Of a stretch of 6,038 bases of DNA, positions 1-6,038 are shown in pieces; positions within the stretch are counted from its first letter, which is position 1, and the number at the start of each line of letters is the position of its first letter. Below the pieces are notes generated by a model that had not been told where the DNA came from, did not search any database, and worked only from the letters and a program-made list of their open reading frames with translations. The translations under genes and the position numbers were made by a program. Source of the stretch: an uncultured Litorilinea sp. (GTDB lineage: Bacteria > Chloroflexota > Anaerolineae > Caldilineales > Caldilineaceae); NCBI GenBank assembly GCA_946885925.1, contig CAMPHP010000221.1:1-6038 (forward strand), given 5' to 3'.

Positions 1-2
1 GC

Positions 3-179
3 GCCATTGTGCAACATCAGATCGGCAAGTCGGTTACTCAGTTCGAGCCGCGAGTGCTGGTGCAAGATGTGGTGGTGACACAGCAGCAAGGTTCTCTCAT
101 CGCCCATCTGCGCTACATCATTCGCGCAACCCAGCAGCTACAAAGCGTATCTGTGCCGATTGGCCTGGGGGGCATCTAA
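3..179 (+). CDS. gp25/GPW-like baseplate wedge protein, C-terminal fragment
   Basis: This is the last 58 residues of a gene whose start lies before the window; it stops at TAA 177-179. The reading frame is open from base 3. The fragment has the usual ending of the GPW/gp25 family: a helix end, then an E-P-R-V motif (about residues 15-18), a V-x-D-V-V-V strand, a short turn (Q-Q-Q-G-S-L), and a strand ending in R-Y-I-I-R, followed by a V-P-I-G tail. In T4, P2, T6SS (TssE) and eCIS (Afp9-like), this small protein is a wedge component that links the baseplate to the first sheath ring. Only 3 bases separate its stop from the next ATG, and the next gene is gp6-like, which is the conserved neighbour. 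Too short for the ORF cutoffs commonly used, but the E-P-R motif, the frame and the context agree. The N-terminal half is not visible. Confidence 0.85.
   Translation, partial: AIVQHQIGKSVTQFEPRVLVQDVVVTQQQGSLIAHLRYIIRATQQLQSVSVPIGLGGI
167..172 (+). promoter_or_regulatory. Weak ribosome binding site for the baseplate J gene
   Basis: A run of six G lies 10 bases before ATG 183, inside the last codons of the gp25-like gene. It is a poor and slightly distant Shine-Dalgarno match. Reinitiation after the stop at 177-179, three bases upstream and in the same frame, probably helps translation. Confidence 0.4.
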
Positions 180-182
180 ATT

Positions 183-1706
183 ATGGGGAATAATGGCCGA
201 CCTCAAATCGACTATACCAATAAAGATTATGTCTCACTGCGTGACGCCATGTTGCAGTTGGCTAGGGAAAAACTGCCAGCCTGGACCGATCACTCACCCA
301 ACGACCTGGGCATTGTGCTGCTCGAGCTCTTTGCCTTTATGGGCGACCAGCTTTTCTATTACCAAGATCGGATTGCCAACGAAAGTTATTTGGATACAGC
401 AGTGGAACGGCGCAGCGTGCTCAACTTGCTGCGGCTGTTGGGATATGAGATGCGCCCACCCATCTCAGCTTCTGCGGACCTGACATTGCTCTTTGCGCCT
501 GATACTGCGGGTCTGGTGACGATTAACACCGGCGCGCAGTTCCAGACCACTGCCGCGGCAACAGTTGAACCGATCAATTTTCAATATGTGCATGACCCAC
601 TCACGCTGAATCCGGCATCACTACCCACTACCATCCACACCGATGGCGAGGTTTACAGAGAATTTTCGACATTGCCGGTCATTCAGGTGGATGCCACGAT
701 CAGCGGCGAAATTGTCGGCTCCTCGGATGGCAGCGCGGGGCAGAGTTTTGCCCTGGCACGCAATCCCCTAATTGATGAAACGTTGGTGGTGTCGGTAGAT
801 GAAGGCGTTGGCCCGCGCATGTGGGAGCGTGTGGATACCTTGCTCTATAGCAGCGCAACAGATGCACACTATAGCGTGCGCCGCGACGAGAACAATGTAG
901 CCTTTGTCGAATTTGGCGACAACAAGTATGGCAAAATTCCGCGCCGCGGACGCAACAACATCATAGCTGATTACCGCATCGGTGGTGGGACGAAGGGGAA
1001 TGTGCCGCCCAACACGATCACGAAGATCGTTACAGATATTGAAGGATTGGAGATCGTCTTTAACAAGCACGCCGCCAGTGGGGGAGCCGACGCCGAAGCA
1101 ACGGAGGAAGCAGCACGCCGCGGGCCGAAATCATTCCGCACGATGGGTCGCGCCGTTACCGCAGAGGATTATGAGATTCAGGCCCAGGAATTTGGCGTTA
1201 GCAAGGCAAGAGCACGCGCCGACGGTTGGAATCGCGTCGATATCTTTGTGGCACCATCCGGTGGCGGCATCCCCAGTGATACTCTCAAAGAGGACTTGCG
1301 CGCCTTTTTCGAAGATAAGCGCATCTTGACCTCGATTGTTGACATTCGTGATCCTGTCTATGTCCGCGTTTATATCAGGGGCCAACTTGAGGTTGAATCC
1401 TTTTTCTTTACTGAACAGATCCAGCAGCGGGTAGAAGAGGCGGTACGTGCCTTGTTGGCCTTTGACGCGGTCAACTTTGAAGACCGGCTCTTCCTGAGCA
1501 AAGTGTATGAAAGCATTGAAGCAATCGAGGGCGTGCGTGGTGTCAATATTACCCACTTCACCAAGAGTGAGCCTGGGGGCACAGCGGGTCCCCTGGATCT
1601 GCCACCGGATGGCACGCTGCGATTTGGATGGAACGAGATTCCTGTTGCTGGCTATGCGCGCGGCATCCAACTGGATCGTGTAACGGGAGGTCGCCTTGTT
1701 AGCTGA
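183..1706 (+). CDS. Baseplate J/gp6-like wedge protein (putative baseplate assembly protein)
   Basis: A 507-residue structural protein of the contractile-tail baseplate. gp6/gpJ proteins form the ring of wedges around the spike. Residues 36-73 hold the typical N-terminal block, D-H-S-P-N-D-L-G-I followed by a helix rich in L, F and Y and then N-E-S-Y-L-D-T-A. Residues 244-280 hold the family hallmark F-G-D-N-K-Y-G-K-I-P, then Y-R-I-G-G-G-T-K-G-N-V-P. Residues 298-343 hold the A-S-G-G-A-D-A-E block and the R-A-V-T-A-E-D-Y helix. A C-terminal domain (about 385-460) with V-Y-V-R-V-Y-I follows. This matches the baseplate J family as used in tailocin and eCIS clusters (I recall TIGR02243); it is shorter than many members of that group, which reach about 700 residues. 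ATG 183 is the first possible start after the in-frame stop at 177. The 3' end overlaps the next gene by 11 bases, so coupling is likely. No signal peptide or membrane segment is seen, as expected for a particle assembled in the cytoplasm. Confidence 0.93.
   Translation: MGNNGRPQIDYTNKDYVSLRDAMLQLAREKLPAWTDHSPNDLGIVLLELFAFMGDQLFYYQDRIANESYLDTAVERRSVLNLLRLLGYEMRPPISASADLTLLFAPDTAGLVTINTGAQFQTTAAATVEPINFQYVHDPLTLNPASLPTTIHTDGEVYREFSTLPVIQVDATISGEIVGSSDGSAGQSFALARNPLIDETLVVSVDEGVGPRMWERVDTLLYSSATDAHYSVRRDENNVAFVEFGDNKYGKIPRRGRNNIIADYRIGGGTKGNVPPNTITKIVTDIEGLEIVFNKHAASGGADAEATEEAARRGPKSFRTMGRAVTAEDYEIQAQEFGVSKARARADGWNRVDIFVAPSGGGIPSDTLKEDLRAFFEDKRILTSIVDIRDPVYVRVYIRGQLEVESFFFTEQIQQRVEEAVRALLAFDAVNFEDRLFLSKVYESIEAIEGVRGVNITHFTKSEPGGTAGPLDLPPDGTLRFGWNEIPVAGYARGIQLDRVTGGRLVS
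1685..1690 (+). promoter_or_regulatory. Ribosome binding site that fixes a TTG start
   Basis: GGGAGG lies 5 bases before TTG 1696, within the end of the baseplate J gene. An in-frame TAA at 1681-1683 leaves TTG 1696 as the first usable start. This is a good Shine-Dalgarno match and supports the non-ATG start. Confidence 0.75.
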
Positions 1707-4248
1707 TTTTCACGCTACCTCCGACCTGCATGGAGAGCGCATTAACCTGAATTGGCTGTGGGTCGATCCGGGTGGGCGACCTGCCTGGCATTTGGTGCGC
1801 CGTCGTTTGGCCTATCCGCAGGAGGTCAATGATGGTGTCCTCGTGCTTGCGCTTGATGAGCTTTTCCGCACGCCCAATGCACCCTGGATGGTAATTGAGC
1901 AGACGCTTTACCTTGTGCACAACCAGGGGTCTGAGGAAGATCTGCGTCAGGCTGAGGCAATCTTTTTCTTTGTTGATGCAGCAGACTCGCAACCGCGGCG
2001 CGCCGTTATCCACCTCTATGATATTGCCTCGGGTGAAATCCAGACCACAACGATTAATGCGGTGACACGGGTACGTAGAACTGAAGCTGCAACAGCGCCG
2101 TGGGCTGCGGTGACTACCTTGGAGATCTTCGCCGCCCCAGGTGGTGGGGCAGAGACTTTGGCGGGTGAATTGGTCATCTTGACCGGCCATGCCGATGGTG
2201 TGACATCCGACCGTGTGGATTGGACACCTGCTGGCGAAGCGATGTTGAGCGCCGAGTTTGATCAGGTGGATGCTCGCCTCATGACCGCGGGCGATGTGGT
2301 GGGCACCACAACCGCAGTGCGCGCTACCTTCCAGACGGTGCGTACGGGAGAGCAGTTGCGCGTGGTCGCGCTGCCTGCTTTATATCAGGCTGCCATTGAG
2401 GCGGAGCAGGTGGCGAATCCCACGCGCAGCCTGATTGCACAGATTAGCCTCAATGAGACCTTTGATATGAATAGTGGCGATTGGAATCGCTATGTCAGCG
2501 TAGTGGATGGCGCATTGGCCCCTGAAACGGATTACTATTATGCGCTCTTTGTACCGGTTGCGGGTGAACCCGGTACATATCGCACCCAGTTGGAGTGGCG
2601 GGCATTTGCAGTTGCCACCGGACACTATGGGCTGAGTGAGCAACTCTATCGACTACTGCCTGCGCTGCACCAACAATATGACGAACCGGCTCCAGATCAA
2701 CAGGGGGAGGGGCAACTGCGGCGCTATGTGGAGATCTTTGGTGTAGCGCTTGACCAGATTCGTAGCACTGCCGAAACCCTGCGCGATCGCCATGATGTGG
2801 AGAGGGCACGGGTTGATTTGCTACCCCATCTCTCCCGTTGGATCGGATGGGAGCCGGATCAGACGCTAGATGCCTACTCACAACGCCAGGATATCCGCTT
2901 TGCACCGGAGATCTATTCCACCACTGGCACTGGACCCAATCTCTGCGCCTTGGTCAACCGGGTGACTGGCTGGGAGTGCCGGATCAAGGAGTTTGTCCAC
3001 AATGTCTTTTTGACCAATGCGCCAGAGGGGATTCGCCTCTGGGAAATCTGGACGCTCCGTCACGATGGTACGCAGTGGCTCGATTTAGCATCTGTCACAC
3101 GCACGGATGGCTTTGATGGTCGCCCTGCTGTCGTGGTTGACGGGGATGGCACTTCTTGGCTCTTTTGGCATGCGGACAGGTCAGGGCGGCGCGAACTCTG
3201 GCTGCAACGACTCGGGGGCGGGGCGACTCCCCAGCGTGCAAGCGCCGGTGCGCCAGATGACGCGCCGGAACTTGACTATGTGGATGAGAGTCCTGCGGCT
3301 GTGCTGGTCGATGATCAGGTGTGGCTCTTTTGGAGTTCCAACCGCGATGGCAACTGGGAGATCTATACCCGTGCATACGAGGGATTTCCGGGAGAAGCTG
3401 CCTTCCGTCTGACCGAACACGCAGCTGATGATCGCTCCCCAGCAGCTGTACGGGGTACCAATGGCGCGGTTTGGCTCTTTTGGCAGTCCAACCGGCGCGG
3501 CCCGACCGATATTTGGGCGCGGGCGAATCGGGATGGCGAGTGGAGTTTGCCAACACGGGTCACAAGTGCCGGAACTCGCCATGAGACACCATCTGTTACC
3601 GTGGACGGAGCCGGGCGTCTCTGGCTCTTTTGGAGTGAGGATCTGGGTGATCGCCGCAATCTATTTGTGCAGGTACGTGACAGTAGTGCCTGGTCTCCTG
3701 GCGAAGCGCTGGGCGCAGATTGGAGCCCGCCACGGCAGATCACAGACGGGCAATACCGAGACGAAGCCCCGTCTGCACTCTTCTTCAATGGTCTGATCTG
3801 GCTCTTTTGGCACTCAAATCGCAACGGGCAATGGCAGATTTTGAGCATGACGCACGATGGTACAGCGTGGAGTGAACCGTCCCCCGTCGTTGCAGAAATT
3901 ACGGCGAATAAGGAGCCAGCGGCTTTTGTGGATGGTGGAGGTGTCTTGCGCCTCTTCTGGCGTTCGCAGCGCCGGGGACGCAGCTATCACTCACGTACGG
4001 TAGATACCAGTGATCAAGAAATGCTAGACCAATTGCAGACATTTGAGGATCGCAGCCATTATACCTATGATGCCGCCTTCGGTAACGATGATTGGTATGC
4101 GCGTGGTGCTGTCGGTCTCTATCTTACCCCCGGTGCAGAGGAAGAGGCGGAAATTGCCGCACAGATCGACCGGGTGAGCAACTTTGTCGAGTCGTTTCGT
4201 CCGGTTCCAGTGCGTTTTGTCTGGATAACGGAGAACGCCAACCCATGA
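1696..4248 (+). CDS. Tail-protein-I/gp7-like baseplate protein with an inserted beta-propeller
   Basis: An 850-residue protein starting at TTG, with GGGAGG 5 bases upstream. Visible parts in order: residues 6-55 resemble the first half of a fibronectin-III-like domain (R-I-N-L-N-W, then V-R-R-R, P, D-G); 56-250 is a segment I do not recognise; 250-307 looks like the second fibronectin half (L-A-P-E-T-D-Y-Y-Y-A-L-F). Residues 311-440 match a phage tail protein I domain (P2 gpI, TIGR02242 type), with L-Y-R-L-L-P, helix, L-P-H-L-S-R-W-I-G-W (376-385), R-Q-D-I-R, G-T (411-412) and V-T-G-W. Residues 446-770 hold six repeats of about 50 residues centred on W-L-F-W. Residues 790-846 return to the tail domain ending (W-Y-A-R-G-A-V-G, then F-R-P-V-P-V-R-F-V-W). 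Position after gp25 and gp6 suggests the gp7/Afp12 slot of the wedge; this is inference from gene order. Plain tail I proteins are about 200 residues, so this is much enlarged. No signal peptide. Confidence 0.85.
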   Translation: MLADFHATSDLHGERINLNWLWVDPGGRPAWHLVRRRLAYPQEVNDGVLVLALDELFRTPNAPWMVIEQTLYLVHNQGSEEDLRQAEAIFFFVDAADSQPRRAVIHLYDIASGEIQTTTINAVTRVRRTEAATAPWAAVTTLEIFAAPGGGAETLAGELVILTGHADGVTSDRVDWTPAGEAMLSAEFDQVDARLMTAGDVVGTTTAVRATFQTVRTGEQLRVVALPALYQAAIEAEQVANPTRSLIAQISLNETFDMNSGDWNRYVSVVDGALAPETDYYYALFVPVAGEPGTYRTQLEWRAFAVATGHYGLSEQLYRLLPALHQQYDEPAPDQQGEGQLRRYVEIFGVALDQIRSTAETLRDRHDVERARVDLLPHLSRWIGWEPDQTLDAYSQRQDIRFAPEIYSTTGTGPNLCALVNRVTGWECRIKEFVHNVFLTNAPEGIRLWEIWTLRHDGTQWLDLASVTRTDGFDGRPAVVVDGDGTSWLFWHADRSGRRELWLQRLGGGATPQRASAGAPDDAPELDYVDESPAAVLVDDQVWLFWSSNRDGNWEIYTRAYEGFPGEAAFRLTEHAADDRSPAAVRGTNGAVWLFWQSNRRGPTDIWARANRDGEWSLPTRVTSAGTRHETPSVTVDGAGRLWLFWSEDLGDRRNLFVQVRDSSAWSPGEALGADWSPPRQITDGQYRDEAPSALFFNGLIWLFWHSNRNGQWQILSMTHDGTAWSEPSPVVAEITANKEPAAFVDGGGVLRLFWRSQRRGRSYHSRTVDTSDQEMLDQLQTFEDRSHYTYDAAFGNDDWYARGAVGLYLTPGAEEEAEIAAQIDRVSNFVESFRPVPVRFVWITENANP
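3031..4005 (+). repeat. Six-repeat beta-propeller-like block inside the tail protein
   Basis: This region codes for residues 446-770 of the 850-residue protein. The core W-L-F-W occurs at residues 488, 543, 593, 643 and 702, with a variant R-L-F-W at 752: steps of 55, 50, 50, 59 and 50 residues. Most repeats read P-A/S-x-V-x-D-G, W-L-F-W, S-N-R-x-G-x-W-x-I, R-x-x-D-G-x-W-S. The S-N-R-D-G-N-W-E-I-Y version resembles PD40/TolB-type blades, which form six-bladed propellers. An extra half repeat at 446-468 (L-W-E-I-W-T-L-R-H-D-G-T-Q-W) could close the ring with the last repeat. The fold is inferred from spacing and motifs. Confidence 0.75.
3157..3810 (+). repeat. Identical 12-base word TGGCTCTTTTGG, five copies
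   Basis: The word encoding W-L-F-W is identical in all five exact copies, at 3157-3168, 3322-3333, 3472-3483, 3622-3633 and 3799-3810. The sixth repeat reads CGCCTCTTCTGG at 3949. Leu (six codons) and Phe (two codons) could have varied, so the identity is more than the protein requires. The flanks between copies have diverged considerably. Confidence 0.85.
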
Positions 4249-4274
4249 CTTTGCTGCCCATAACTTGCTGGTAG
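4245..4274 (+). other. Nine-codon ORF in the spacer, possible leader or gene-start remnant
   Basis: ATG 4245 overlaps the TGA of the tail gene (ATGA), a classic coupling arrangement, but the frame codes only for M-T-L-L-P-I-T-C-W before tandem TAG-TAA stops at 4272-4277. GGAG at 4230-4233 lies 11 bases upstream, which is long for a ribosome site. The frame is the same as that of the downstream DUF6519-like gene. It may be a chance ORF, a translated leader, or a relic of an older start of the next gene. Confidence 0.25.
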
Positions 4275-4304
4275 TAACAGCTTGCATTGCCTTATAGCGA
4301 TGGC

Positions 4305-4310
4305 GGGAGG
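4305..4310 (+). promoter_or_regulatory. Ribosome binding site that sets the GTG start at 4317
   Basis: GGGAGG lies 6 bases before GTG 4317. The alternative, TTG 4287 in the same frame, has no clear purine-rich site before it. The same hexamer precedes the TTG start at 1696, so it looks like the usual strong site in this operon. Confidence 0.75.
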
Positions 4311-4316
4311 TTTTGT

Positions 4317-6020
4317 GTGAACGGCCAACCCTATTCGAGAGATACCTTTGAGGAGTTCGCCAAGACGCGTCACTATGTCAGCGTGCGCATCAAGCAAGGT
4401 GTTCCGCTGGTGGATGCCGATCTCAATGAGTTGGAGGATCTGCGCCGTTATGAACTGCGTAGTTTCCTGCGTTGGTTTGTGGGTGACGGCGCACCCAATG
4501 CCAACAACGGTTTTCGTCTGATACCCTCTGGCGATCCCAACGATCTCACCATTATGGGAGGGGATGGCACGCCAGAAGGCAGCGGGCGCTGTCTGGTAGA
4601 TGGTATGGAGGTCCTCAATCCGGCGGACATTGCTTTCTCTGCCCAAGAGTTTAGCGATGCGAATGCGGCTAACCAGGCAGGCGTCCCCCAAGTGACAATG
4701 CCATCTACCCCTGCGACAGGCACGCGCCTTGATCTCTACTACCTGGATGTCTGGGAACGGGAGATTAATAGCACACAGGAGGGCCATCAGGACATTGTTG
4801 ACAACCGCATTGGCATTGAATCGGCACGACGTATCCGGCGCGAGTGGGCTGTGCGTGTGGTGGAGGAGGCAGAGGGTCTGCCACCCGACAATACGCCGAC
4901 GGGACATCGCTATTTGGCCCTGGCGCGGGTGTTGCGTACGGCAGGGCAGGATATCATCACGGCGAGCGATATTGTTGATCTGCGGCGGCGTGGTATCACG
5001 ATGCCAGCACGCACCACCTTTGACCAGATCACCTTGGACGCATTTGGCAGTGATTATACGTTGGGTGATGCTGGCCTGCCCCAACTTGCCATGCCGCTGC
5101 GCGATGTAATCAATGCGATCCTGCGCGATGGGCGTCCTGCGATGGTAGGGCCGCAGATCTTTCAGACAGAGAACGGTCCCCACAACTTTCCGGTCAGCAA
5201 CCTGGATGCAAATGGTGATCAATGGCTCCTCTGGATAGGCCAAGATGGTGGTACAAGCCAGGTCATCTTTCAGCGGCAGTTCAGTGGCAATTGGACAGCG
5301 CCTGCGGCTGCATTTGCCCCCTCGGGAACGCTGCAAGAAGGCATGACCGCAACCGGCACACCCGATGGGGCCATTTGGCTTTTCTACAGCGGTCGAATCA
5401 GCGGTCAATGGCGAATTCTAAGCAGACGTTTTTTCAACGGCGTGTGGGAGGATGAAATTACCGTCTCCCAAGGTACCAATAATTTCGGGCCAGCGGCAGC
5501 CACGGCAAGCGATGGCAATGTCATGGTCGTTTGGCGTCAGGTGAATGATGTGCGCTCATCTCTCTTTACTGGCGTAACGCCAGGAGCCATCGTCACGGCA
5601 GCTACCGGGGGAACCGCTCAGGATCGGGTTGGCCTGCTTGCTGGACCGAACACCACGATGGATTTGTACACAGTGGGGAGTGGTGGCGCGGAATGGCCTG
5701 TGCAGACGAAGCGTTGGGAAGCCGGTGCCTGGGGTGCTTACCAACCCGTGACGAACATTCCGGTCGTTTCGTTTGTCGAATTTTCTGTCGTCCGTGACCA
5801 GACGGACAATGTCTGGTTGATCTGGGCTACAGAACTGAGCCCCGGCACGAGTGTATTGCGGGCGCAGAGGATAACCCAATCGGGGGCGGACGATGTCTTG
5901 CAATGGGTCACAGGAAGCCCGCGCCAACCGACAGCAGTACAAGCCGCCAACGGTAATCTTCAGGTCTTCTATCGCAACGATGCCCGCCTAGATACGATTC
6001 ATGTGATCTTTGCGGTTTAG
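4317..6020 (+). CDS. DUF6519-like accessory protein with C-terminal beta-propeller
   Basis: A 567-residue protein from GTG 4317; an upstream TTG at 4287 would add 10 residues but lacks a ribosome site, and the family I recall begins with a short M-x-G-x-x-S-R-D-T-F motif, which fits N-G-Q-P-Y-S-R-D-T-F here. Residues 1-230 look like DUF6519 proteins from tailocin and eCIS clusters: H-Y-V-S-V-R-I-K-Q-G-V-P-L-V-D-A-D-L-N-E (19-38), a Y-Y-L-D-V-W-E-R-E strand (141-149), and R-R-I-R-R-E-W-A-V-R-V (171-181). The family's function is unknown to me; the association with contractile-tail operons suggests a baseplate or fibre-linked role. Residues 286-567 form six weaker repeats of the same type as in the upstream gene (W-L-L-W 303, W-L-F-Y 354, V-V-W near 403, L-Y near 450, W-L-I-W 500, V-F-Y near 550). 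The stop is TAG 6018-6020. No signal peptide or membrane segment is visible. The domain name is from memory; a profile search would settle it. Confidence 0.8.
   Translation: MNGQPYSRDTFEEFAKTRHYVSVRIKQGVPLVDADLNELEDLRRYELRSFLRWFVGDGAPNANNGFRLIPSGDPNDLTIMGGDGTPEGSGRCLVDGMEVLNPADIAFSAQEFSDANAANQAGVPQVTMPSTPATGTRLDLYYLDVWEREINSTQEGHQDIVDNRIGIESARRIRREWAVRVVEEAEGLPPDNTPTGHRYLALARVLRTAGQDIITASDIVDLRRRGITMPARTTFDQITLDAFGSDYTLGDAGLPQLAMPLRDVINAILRDGRPAMVGPQIFQTENGPHNFPVSNLDANGDQWLLWIGQDGGTSQVIFQRQFSGNWTAPAAAFAPSGTLQEGMTATGTPDGAIWLFYSGRISGQWRILSRRFFNGVWEDEITVSQGTNNFGPAAATASDGNVMVVWRQVNDVRSSLFTGVTPGAIVTAATGGTAQDRVGLLAGPNTTMDLYTVGSGGAEWPVQTKRWEAGAWGAYQPVTNIPVVSFVEFSVVRDQTDNVWLIWATELSPGTSVLRAQRITQSGADDVLQWVTGSPRQPTAVQAANGNLQVFYRNDARLDTIHVIFAV
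5172..6017 (+). repeat. Second six-repeat beta-propeller-like block
   Basis: The C-terminal half of the DUF6519-like protein repeats about every 45-52 residues (numbered from GTG 4317): W-L-L-W 303, W-L-F-Y 354, M-V-V-W 403, M-D-L-Y 448, W-L-I-W 500 and L-Q-V-F-Y 548. The second repeat, W-L-F-Y-S-G-R-I-S-G-Q-W-R-I-L, is the closest to the upstream protein's H-S-N-R-N-G-Q-W-Q-I-L unit. Repeats 3 and 4 have lost the S-N-R-x-G turn. The block runs to the natural C-terminus, so it is an added domain and not an internal insertion. Confidence 0.65.
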
Positions 6021-6038
6021 CCCAGCAGTCTACCAGTT

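Noticed and set aside
160..483. Plus-strand frame of 107 codons rich in Cys and Trp
   Set aside because: It overlaps the end of the gp25-like gene and the conserved N-terminus of the baseplate J protein in another frame, so it is a shadow.
1131..1670. Minus-strand open frame of 179 codons
   Set aside because: Antisense to the clear baseplate J gene, with no recognisable motif.
2550..2577. Inverted repeat TGTACCGG / CCGGTACA with a 12-base loop
   Set aside because: Lies inside the tail gene at the Y-Y-Y-A-L-F region, has no T run after it and no nearby gene boundary. Probably chance within coding sequence.
2783..2790. GCGATCGC, the HIP1 word common in many cyanobacteria
   Set aside because: Only one copy was noticed in 6 kb, so it gives no support for a cyanobacterial host.
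3031..4005. Sialidase-type Asp-box propeller
   Set aside because: The repeats lack the S-x-D-x-G-x-T-W Asp-box. S-N-R-x-G-x-W-x-I looks more like PD40/TolB-type blades, and no catalytic residues can be assigned.
4262..4286. Possible hairpin (GCTG...CAGC) in the spacer as a terminator
   Set aside because: The stem is only 4 base pairs and no T run follows, so it is too weak to call.
4287..4289. TTG as the start of the DUF6519-like gene
   Set aside because: No ribosome site lies upstream, whereas GTG 4317 has GGGAGG at 6 bases and matches the short N-terminus expected before S-R-D-T-F.
4119..5408. Long minus-strand open frame of 429 codons
   Set aside because: It lies antisense to the DUF6519-like gene and the end of the tail gene. 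Its translation shows no domain motif and an unnatural mix of C, R, H and I, as expected of a shadow frame.

Overview
The window holds part of a one-way (+ strand) operon for a phage-tail-like contractile particle. Its baseplate wedge genes look like those of extracellular contractile injection systems (eCIS, Afp/PVC type) or related tailocins. Nothing here separates eCIS from an integrated phage: there is no sheath, tube, ATPase, integrase, capsid or effector gene in view. The host is probably a bacterium of moderate GC. Domain style (baseplate J, a split tail-protein-I domain, a DUF6519-like protein) would fit Chloroflexota, Cyanobacteriota or Actinomycetota clusters, but I cannot assign a phylum, and no taxonomic marker is present.

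Layout: (1) 3-179, the C-terminal end of a gp25/GPW-type wedge protein. (2) 183-1706, a 507-residue baseplate J/gp6-like protein, starting three bases after the previous stop. (3) 1696-4248, an 850-residue TTG-start protein overlapping gene 2 by 11 bases. It is a tail-protein-I/gp7-like wedge protein with a split fibronectin-III-like N-terminus and a six-repeat beta-propeller-like block inside the tail domain. (4) 4249-4316, a 68-base spacer with a 9-codon ATG ORF that ends in tandem stops. (5) 4317-6020, a DUF6519-like protein of 567 residues from a GTG start, with a second six-repeat propeller-like block at its C-terminus. The last 18 bases hold nothing recognisable. Coding density is near complete and no promoter or terminator is seen, so the genes are probably co-transcribed and partly translationally coupled.

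Working model: gp25-, gp6- and gp7-like proteins form the wedge that rings the central spike and triggers sheath contraction. The DUF6519-like protein is a conserved accessory of such clusters. The most interesting feature is that two neighbouring structural proteins carry the same kind of roughly 50-residue repeat (core W-L-F-W, often followed by S-N-R-x-G), six times each. In one it is an internal insertion and in the other a C-terminal addition. I infer that these are surface-displayed six-bladed propellers, perhaps for recognising a target or for subunit contacts. That role is not shown by the sequence.
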